Shown one piece after another: positions 4,504-8,967 of a DNA stretch of 8,967 nucleotides. The notes below the pieces were generated by a model. It ran no database searches. It saw nothing but the letters and a program-made list of their open reading frames with translations, and was not told the origin of the DNA. A program made the translations under genes and the position numbers. The DNA comes from an uncultured Collinsella sp. (GTDB lineage Bacteria; Actinomycetota; Coriobacteriia; Coriobacteriales; Coriobacteriaceae), in NCBI GenBank assembly GCA_902478935.1, contig CABSMV010000082.1:1-8967 (forward strand). Reading direction: 5' to 3'. Numbering within the stretch: position 1 is the first letter of the stretch; each line of letters opens with the position of its first letter.

Positions 4504-6843
4504 ATGGCTCAAGATAAGTTTGACGTGGGCGGCATGACGTGCGCCGCGTGCCAAGCGCACGTGGACCGTGCCGTCAGCAAACTCGACGGCGTCCAAAGTG
4601 TCGCGGTCAATCTGCTCGCCGGCTCTATGCTGGTGGACTACGACCCTGCGCAGGTCTCCCCCGACGACATCTGCACCGCTGTCGACCGCGCGGGCTACTC
4701 GGCCTCGCCCGTCAGCACGGGCATCGACGCCTCCCAAAACGGCAGTACGCAAGCCAGGTCCGGCGCCGCCCATATGGAGTCGCCCACCAAAAAGCTGGAG
4801 GCCGCCGCCTCCGCCATGCGCACCCGCCTCATCATCTCGATCGTATTCCTCATCCCACTGTTCTACATAGGCATGGGGCACATGCTCGGCTGGCCGCTGC
4901 CCGGTATTTTCACCGACCATACCCACAGCATGACACTCGCGCTCACCGAGCTCGTCCTGCTCATCCCCATCGTCTACGTCAACGACGCGTACTTTATCAA
5001 CGGGTTTAAATCGCTCGCGCACGGCGCGCCCACCATGGACGCCCTTATTGCCGTGGGCGCCACCGCCTCCATCGCCTGGTCGCTCTACGCCATGTTCATC
5101 ATGGCCGACCAGCTAGCCGCAGGTCAGGTGCACGAGGCCATGATGACGAGCATGGACAACCTGTATTTTGAGAGCGCTGGCACCATCCTGTCGCTCGTCA
5201 CCGTGGGCAAATACCTCGAGACGCGCAGCAAGTCCAAGACCGGCGGCGCTATCGAGGCGCTCATCGACTTGGCACCCAAGACCGCGACCGTCGTGGCAGA
5301 GGACGGCAGCGAGGCCACCGTCGACGTCGATGCCATTCTGCCCGGCCAGGTGCTGCGTGTGCGCCCCGGCGAGTCCATCCCCGTTGACGGCGTGGTGCTC
5401 GAGGGCAGCTCGGCCGTGGACGAAAGCGCGCTCACCGGCGAATCCATTCCCGTGGAGAAGACCGCCGGCGACACTGTCAATGCGGCCACGGTCAACCGCA
5501 CGGGCTCGTTTACCTTCCGCGCCACGCGTGTGGGTGCCGACACGTCGCTCGCCAAGATTATCCAGCTCGTCGAGGACGCCAACGCCACCAAGGCGCCTAT
5601 CGCCCGCATGGCCGACAAAGTCGCCGGCGTGTTCGTGCCCGTGGTGTTCGTGATCTCGGCCGTGACCTTTGCGGCGTGGATGGCACTGACCGGCAGCATA
5701 AACGAGGCGCTCACCTCCGCCGTGGCCGTGCTGGTGATCAGCTGCCCGTGCGCGCTGGGTCTGGCCACGCCCGTCGCCATTATGGTCGGCACCGGCAAGG
5801 GCGCCGAGATGGGCATTCTGTTCAAGAGCGCCGAGGCGCTGGAGAACCTGCGCAGCGTAGGTACCGTGGTGCTCGATAAGACGGGCACGGTCACCCGCGG
5901 CAAGCCTGCTGTGACCGATATCGTAGTAGCCACGCGCGCCGACGGCTCGCCCGCCATGAGCGAAAAAGCGCTGCTCAAGCTGGCCGCCGCGCTGGAGCGC
6001 TCGAGCGAGCACCCGCTGGCCGAGGCAATTATGGCCGAGTGCGAGACACGCGGGATCGTCGCGCGCATGGTCGAAGACTTTACTGCCGTGCCCGGTCGTG
6101 GCGTTACGGCGCACGAGGGGCAAAACGCCATTGCAGCCGGCAACGTGCGTCTGATGGACGAGCTGGGCGTGAAGGTTCCCGCCGGCCTTGCCGAACAGTT
6201 CGCGGCCGAGGGCAAGACGCCACTGTTCTTTGCCAAGAACGGCGAGCTTGTCGGCACCATCGCCGTGGCGGACGAGGTCAAGGAGACGAGCGCCGGGGCC
6301 ATCGCCGCACTGCGCTCGCTTGGCGTCGACGTGCGCATGCTCACCGGCGACAACCGCGTGACAGCCGAAGCGATCGCCCGCCGCGTGGGACTGAGCAGCG
6401 AGCAGGTCATCACCGACGTCCTCCCCGCCGACAAGGAACGCCACGTGCGCGAGCTGCAGGATGCGGGCAGCAAGGTCGCCATGGTGGGCGACGGCATCAA
6501 CGACTCCCCCGCCCTGGCGCGCGCCGACGTGGGCCTTGCCATCGGTACCGGCGCCGACATCGCCAAAGAAGGGGCAGATGTGGTTCTCATGCGCAGCGAC
6601 CTCATGGACGTCGCCCGTGCCATCGAGCTGTCGCGCGCCACAATTCGCAACATCAAGCAGGACCTGTTCTGGGCGCTGTTCTACAACGGCATCGGCATTC
6701 CGCTGGCGGCGGGCGTGTTCTTCCCTCTCACGAGTTGGCAGCTCTCGCCGATGTTCGGCGCCGCGGCCATGAGCCTGTCGAGTGTCTGCGTCGTGTCCAA
6801 TGCGCTGCGCCTGCGAACCTTTAAGCCGAAAGTGGCAAAATAG
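4504..6843 (+). CDS. copA: Copper-exporting P1B-type ATPase CopA
   Basis: A 779-residue membrane pump that exports Cu(I) from the cytoplasm using ATP. One N-terminal heavy-metal domain has GMTCAAC (Cys13, Cys16). A linker of about 35 residues follows, then membrane helices beginning near residue 109. The motifs appear in the expected order: TGES at 311-314 (actuator), CPC at 414-416 (membrane metal site), DKTGT with the phosphorylated Asp458, SEHP at 501-504, TGDN at 614-617, and GDGIND at 662-667. The late membrane helices carry Tyr727-Asn728 and MSLSS at 756-760. CPC plus YN plus MSxSS is the signature of the Cu(I) subclass (IB-1), so Zn/Cd or Cu(II) transport is unlikely. The length is normal for one metal-binding domain. 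ATG has AAAGGAG 5 nt upstream. It is the first gene of the copper set and sits behind the CsoR operator. No terminator follows, so read-through into copZ is possible. Confidence 0.97.
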   Translation: MAQDKFDVGGMTCAACQAHVDRAVSKLDGVQSVAVNLLAGSMLVDYDPAQVSPDDICTAVDRAGYSASPVSTGIDASQNGSTQARSGAAHMESPTKKLEAAASAMRTRLIISIVFLIPLFYIGMGHMLGWPLPGIFTDHTHSMTLALTELVLLIPIVYVNDAYFINGFKSLAHGAPTMDALIAVGATASIAWSLYAMFIMADQLAAGQVHEAMMTSMDNLYFESAGTILSLVTVGKYLETRSKSKTGGAIEALIDLAPKTATVVAEDGSEATVDVDAILPGQVLRVRPGESIPVDGVVLEGSSAVDESALTGESIPVEKTAGDTVNAATVNRTGSFTFRATRVGADTSLAKIIQLVEDANATKAPIARMADKVAGVFVPVVFVISAVTFAAWMALTGSINEALTSAVAVLVISCPCALGLATPVAIMVGTGKGAEMGILFKSAEALENLRSVGTVVLDKTGTVTRGKPAVTDIVVATRADGSPAMSEKALLKLAAALERSSEHPLAEAIMAECETRGIVARMVEDFTAVPGRGVTAHEGQNAIAAGNVRLMDELGVKVPAGLAEQFAAEGKTPLFFAKNGELVGTIAVADEVKETSAGAIAALRSLGVDVRMLTGDNRVTAEAIARRVGLSSEQVITDVLPADKERHVRELQDAGSKVAMVGDGINDSPALARADVGLAIGTGADIAKEGADVVLMRSDLMDVARAIELSRATIRNIKQDLFWALFYNGIGIPLAAGVFFPLTSWQLSPMFGAAAMSLSSVCVVSNALRLRTFKPKVAK

Positions 6844-6867
6844 GCTCACCATTCAGTCCATTTAGAA

Positions 6868-6969
6868 CGGGTTTTCCAGATGCCCGAGATTGACCTGAAA
6901 GAGGAGCGACGCGTACTTTGATACGCGAGCGACGGCTTGAAGGTCAAGGTCGGGTGCCTGGGAAAGCCG
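6868..6969. repeat. 102-bp large hairpin between copA and copZ
   Basis: The 29-nt arms at 6868-6896 and 6941-6969 are complementary at 22 of 29 positions, or 25 of 29 if G-T pairs on the plus strand are allowed. Inside is a second hairpin, CGCGTA (6910-6915) with TACGCG (6922-6927). Its core is bordered by a direct repeat GAGCGACG (6904-6911 and 6927-6934). It ends 21 nt before the copZ start and just ahead of the ribosome site. There is no T-tract. It may be a dispersed palindromic element or a structured leader for copZ. Confidence 0.8.
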
Positions 6970-6990
6970 ACACAACAGAGAGGAATATCC

Positions 6991-7212
6991 ATGCGTTTCA
7001 CAATTAAGACTTCCGGCCTTATGTGCGGCCACTGCGACGCCACTGTCGAGACGGCACTGCTCAACGTTGCCGGCGTGACCGACGCCGACGCCGATCACGA
7101 GACCCAGACCGTACAGGTGGAGTGCGCCGACACCGTGACCGCTGAGCAGCTCGTTGCCGCCGTCGAGGACGCCGGCGAGAAGTTCCACGCCCTATCCGTG
7201 ACCGCCGCGTAG
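6991..7212 (+). CDS. copZ: CopZ-like copper chaperone (heavy-metal-associated domain)
   Basis: A 73-residue protein made of one heavy-metal-associated domain, the size of CopZ chaperones. The metal motif is MCGHC with Cys12 and Cys15. The His between the Cys residues is common in bacterial CopZ-like proteins (MxCxxC sites). The predicted beta-alpha-beta-beta-alpha-beta pattern fits. The likely role is to hold cytoplasmic Cu(I) and pass it to CopA or to CsoR. The start at 6991 is supported by AGGA 6 nt upstream; reading further upstream would enter the large hairpin. It lies between copA and csoR on the same strand, which supports copper rather than mercury. The gene could share the copA transcript, since no promoter or terminator is evident in the 147-bp gap. 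Confidence 0.9.
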   Translation: MRFTIKTSGLMCGHCDATVETALLNVAGVTDADADHETQTVQVECADTVTAEQLVAAVEDAGEKFHALSVTAA

Positions 7213-7238
7213 CAGACGCCGCCTACTGAATCCTCAGA

Positions 7239-7305
7239 AGTTGCGGTGAAATACGGACTGTTGTGCCGCCCTAGGCCTTTAAACGGTCCGTATTTCACCG
7301 CAACT
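7239..7305. repeat. 67-bp hairpin with perfect 20-bp arms between copZ and csoR
   Basis: AGTTGCGGTGAAATACGGAC (7239-7258) and its exact reverse complement (7286-7305) form the arms. Pairing continues inward through a T-G pair and GTT/AAC, giving a 24-bp stem with one wobble. The 19-nt loop (7263-7281) has a small GCC/GGC stem and the palindrome CCTAGG. No T-tract follows. The perfection of the arms suggests a recent or still maintained element rather than a decaying one. It lies 43 nt before csoR. Confidence 0.93.
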
Positions 7306-7347
7306 GACGGGGACATCCGGAAGATCGACCAGAAACGAGGACCCGCC

Positions 7348-7620
7348 ATGATGGCAGACCATAAATCGGTGACCCGCATGCTCAAGACGGCACGCGGCCA
7401 GATCGACGGCATCCTACGGATGGTCGAGGAGGACCGTTACTGCGTCGACATCTCCACGCAGCTCATGGCAACACAGGCGCTCCTCGCGCGCATCAACGCC
7501 GACGTGCTCAAGGCGCATATCGAGGGCTGCGTGACTTCGGCAATCGAATCGGGCGACGAGGACCTCAAAGCCGCCAAGCTCGCCGAGATCGAACGCGTCG
7601 TCGACAAGCTCTCCAAGTAA
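7348..7620 (+). CDS. csoR: CsoR-family copper-sensing transcriptional repressor
   Basis: A 90-residue all-helical repressor of the CsoR/RcnR family (DUF156). The Cu(I) ligand triad is present: Cys32 in RYCVDIST, then His57 and Cys61 in KAHIEGCV, the Cys-His-Cys pattern of true CsoR. RcnR (nickel/cobalt) and FrmR (formaldehyde) have different patterns. The N-terminal TRMLKTARGQIDGILRMVEE is the usual basic DNA-contact and tetramer helix. It should repress copA at the GC-tract palindrome near 4440 and release it on Cu(I) binding. The start is ATG 7348 (Met-Met), with GAGG 7 nt upstream. I see no second operator in front of csoR itself, so feedback control would need co-transcription with copA. 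Confidence 0.95.
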   Translation: MMADHKSVTRMLKTARGQIDGILRMVEEDRYCVDISTQLMATQALLARINADVLKAHIEGCVTSAIESGDEDLKAAKLAEIERVVDKLSK

Positions 7621-7630
7621 TTGGGGCATT

Positions 7631-7712
7631 GGGGACAGACTTCTTTGCACCGTCTTGGTATTCCGAGGACAGGTATGTTTGCACCACATTGGTGCAGATT
7701 AACCTGTCCCCC
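7631..7712. repeat. GGGACAG/CTGTCCC palindromic element with competing arms
   Basis: GGACAGGT (7667-7674) pairs perfectly with ACCTGTCC (7702-7709). Inside it TGCACCA (7680-7686) pairs perfectly with TGGTGCA (7690-7696) around CAT. Upstream, 7631-7651 is a direct repeat of 7665-7685 (16 of 21 positions), both of the form GGACAG-N5-TTTGCACC. GGGGACAG at 7631-7638 can also pair with CTGTCCCC at 7704-7711, so two folds compete for the same 3' arm. GGGGACAG palindromes remind me of REP-type extragenic elements, but this was not checked. Confidence 0.75.
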
Positions 7713-7733
7713 TTGCTCTAAATCGGGTATAAA
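7705..7733 (+). promoter_or_regulatory. Weak candidate promoter for the zinc-ribbon gene
   Basis: A -10-like TATAAA lies at 7728-7733, 33 nt before the start codon. The hexamer 17 bp upstream (TGTCCC) is a poor -35. It is suggestive only; it would start transcription just after the palindromic element. Confidence 0.3.
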
Positions 7734-7766
7734 GGCGTGCAGCATATCGAACGAAAGGCAATTTGC

Positions 7767-8240
7767 ATGAATGACTTTATGAAGGGTCGCAATGGTGCCG
7801 ATGAACTCACCATCGTGATGGGTTTTGCCGGCATCGTCATCGCGATGATCGGATCGATAGCCCGCATCCAGTGGCTCAGCTGGATTGCCATCGCCGTAAT
7901 CGTGATTGGCGTGCTGCGCGGCCTGTCCAAAAATATCGACGCACGTCGCAAGGAGAACGAGGCCTTTGTCGCCGCGACTGCAAACGTACCCGGCTTGGGC
8001 AAGTTCGTCGCCAGTTTGGGCGGCGGCGCTGCAGCGGCCAGCACCTCACGCGCGGCCGGCACCAGCAAGGAGGACTTTGAGCGTGCCAAACGCACGGCTA
8101 AGAAGATGTGGAAGGGCCGCAAGACCACGGCATACCTCAAGTGCCCCAACTGTGGCCAGATGCTCTCCGTCCCCAAGGGCAAAGGCAAGATCCGCGTCAC
8201 CTGCCCCAAGTGCCATGCCAAGATGGAGACGCGCTCCTAG
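7767..8240 (+). CDS. Small membrane protein with a C-terminal zinc ribbon
   Basis: A 157-residue protein with three parts. Residues about 14-33 and 36-52 are two hydrophobic helices forming a tight hairpin in the membrane. Residues 53-120 are a basic, Ala/Gly-rich linker. Residues 124-157 are a zinc ribbon with CPNCG (Cys126, Cys129) and CPKCH (Cys146, Cys149). Both ends are probably cytoplasmic, given the basic residues after helix 2. Zinc-ribbon membrane proteins of this kind are common and mostly uncharacterised, and I cannot assign a function. The start has AAAGG 8 nt upstream. The gene is 146 bp beyond csoR and separated by a palindromic element, so membership of the copper set is doubtful. 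It ends just before a strong terminator. The four Cys could bind Zn or another soft metal. Confidence 0.85.
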   Translation: MNDFMKGRNGADELTIVMGFAGIVIAMIGSIARIQWLSWIAIAVIVIGVLRGLSKNIDARRKENEAFVAATANVPGLGKFVASLGGGAAAASTSRAAGTSKEDFERAKRTAKKMWKGRKTTAYLKCPNCGQMLSVPKGKGKIRVTCPKCHAKMETRS

Positions 8241-8261
8241 CCGCCATACCATGGGACAAAT

Positions 8262-8297
8262 AAAAGCCGAGGCCTCGCACTGGGACCTCGGCTTTTT
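8262..8297. terminator. Bidirectional rho-independent terminator
   Basis: AAAAGCCGAGG (8262-8272) and CCTCGGCTTTT (8286-8296) form a perfect 11-bp stem with a 13-nt loop. T-runs follow on the plus strand (8293-8297) and, through the A-run at 8262-8265, on the minus strand. It lies between two convergent genes and should stop transcription of both. Confidence 0.92.
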
Positions 8298-8305
8298 CTG
8301 ATTAT

Positions 8306-8328
8306 GACAAAAGGATTGTCCCTTTGTC
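8306..8328. repeat. Small inverted repeat near the amidohydrolase 3' end
   Basis: GACAAAAGG (8306-8314) and CCCTTTGTC (8320-8328) pair at eight of nine positions around a 5-nt loop. It is 19 nt past the stop codon of the minus-strand gene. It could add to 3' end stability; there is no T-tract. Confidence 0.4.
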
Positions 8329-8347
8329 GCATCGCCATATCGCGCGC

Positions 8348-8919
8348 TTACGCCACGCCATCGCGGGCAAGCTCCTCGGCCAACGCCTCGGCAGGCATGG
8401 CCATAATCGCGTCGAGCTCGGCGTCCACCTCGGGAATACGCTTCACCTTGAGCTTGCGCACCAGATCACCGCGACACATCACGTGCGTCGGATCACGCAG
8501 TGCGCACAGGTCATCGAGCGGGTTCTCGCGCGTCACCAGGATATCGGCGGCCTTGCCGCACTCAATCGTGCCGGTCTCGCCGCCCAGCCCCAGCAGCTCG
8601 GCATTGACCTGCGTGGCCGTATGCAGCGCGAAGGCGTTGCCCACGCCGACATACTTGGCAAAATAGGCCACCTCACGCCACATGTCGTACTGCGTCACGA
8701 ACGGGCAGCTCGAGTCCGTGCCAAGGCCCACCTTAACGCCAGCTTCCAGTGCGGCACGGGCGTTCTCGATGATGCCCGAGCACACGATGTCACCGTTCTT
8801 CTTTTGTGTATCGGTCGAATGGGTCTTTTCCGGGTCGAGCAATACAAACGGCAGCGCCGGGCTGATAGTGCAGGTAACGCTGGGCGCACGCCCCTCGAGC
8901 TGCGTGCCCGCGGCGCCAC
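8348..8919 (-). CDS. Amidohydrolase-family protein, C-terminal fragment
   Basis: This is the last 189 residues of a metal-dependent amidohydrolase. The gene is cut at its 5' end by the contig edge, and the readable frame begins GAAGTQLEGRAPSVTCTISPALPF. The segment VGLGTDSSCPF carries the Asp that closes the metal site in this TIM-barrel superfamily. FALHTATQVNAELLGLGGETGTIECGKAADILVTRENPLDDL is the characteristic C-terminal stretch in which the barrel passes into the small beta-sandwich domain; it ends the barrel and names the family. The style is that of imidazolonepropionase-related amidohydrolases (COG1228), which include Xaa-Pro-type dipeptidases, but the substrate cannot be set without the N-terminal HxH motif. 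A TTG at 8842 is not the true start; the frame continues upstream without a stop to the adapter. Transcription ends at the shared terminator near 8280. Confidence 0.88.
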
Positions 8920-8967
8920 CTGTCTCTTATACACATCTGACGCTGCCGACGAACTCTAGGGTGTAGA
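8920..8967 (-). other. Nextera Read-1 adapter with i5 index, reversed (artefact)
   Basis: Bases 8920-8952 are the reverse complement of the Nextera Read-1 adapter, 8953-8960 (ACTCTAGG) the reverse complement of the same i5 index seen at the start, and 8961-8967 a P5 stub. It makes the contig ends look like a 47-bp terminal inverted repeat, which is not biological. Confidence 0.98.

Noticed and set aside
5113..6852. Long minus-strand frames inside copA (579 and 510 residues)
   Set aside because: They are antisense shadows of a GC-rich gene whose plus-strand product carries every P1B-ATPase motif; the antisense products are low-complexity Ala/Ser/His/Gly-rich.
7286..7347. Terminator reading of the copZ-csoR hairpin
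   Set aside because: The stem is strong, but the bases after it (GACGGGGACATCC) contain no T-run on either side.
8304..8966. Plus-strand frames over the amidohydrolase end
   Set aside because: They are shadows of the minus-strand gene, and two of them run into the adapter.
1..8967. Terminal inverted repeats and Tn5 mosaic ends suggesting a transposon or linear element
   Set aside because: The ends match the Nextera library adapter plus index, including P5 bases, and no transposase gene lies between them.

Overview
The window is a metagenome-style contig from a high-GC Gram-positive bacterium. The GC-rich coding bias, the FHA/kinase/DUF6273 gene set and the many intergenic palindromes look like Collinsella or a close relative in the Coriobacteriia. 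That assignment is an inference from memory and was not tested. Bases 1-47 and 8920-8967 are not genomic: they are Illumina Nextera Read-1 adapter with the same 8-base i5 index (CCTAGAGT) and a stub of P5. The real insert is 48-8919, and the genes at both ends are cut.

Layout: (1) the 5' end of a DEAD-box RNA helicase gene on the minus strand (48-285). (2) A long non-coding stretch (286-873) with two copies of a 57-bp hairpin repeat and a promoter. (3) A plus-strand signalling pair: an FHA-domain protein (874-1836) and a membrane Ser/Thr-kinase-like protein with an extracytoplasmic DUF6273-like domain (2008-4092). (4) A 411-bp gap with three more full copies and one half copy of the 57-bp repeat, followed by a CsoR-type promoter/operator. 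(5) A copper-homeostasis set on the plus strand: copA P1B-ATPase (4504-6843), a CopZ-like chaperone (6991-7212) and the CsoR copper-sensing repressor (7348-7620). (6) A small two-helix membrane protein with a C-terminal zinc ribbon (7767-8240), ending at a strong bidirectional terminator. (7) The 3' part of an amidohydrolase gene on the minus strand (8348-8919).

The copper genes form a complete circuit. CsoR should sit on the G/C-tract palindrome in the copA promoter and release it when it binds Cu(I). CopZ would carry Cu(I) to CopA for export. The FHA protein is a plausible reader of phosphothreonines made by the neighbouring kinase, although both domains depart from the canonical motifs.

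The least explained content is non-coding. Every intergenic gap with room for one carries a hairpin-forming palindrome, of at least five different sequences. The 57-bp family is the most striking: five copies share 16-bp inverted arms and an exactly 25-nt centre. The arms alternate in orientation at a ~40-bp step, and the otherwise variable centres preserve a small apical stem through compensating changes.
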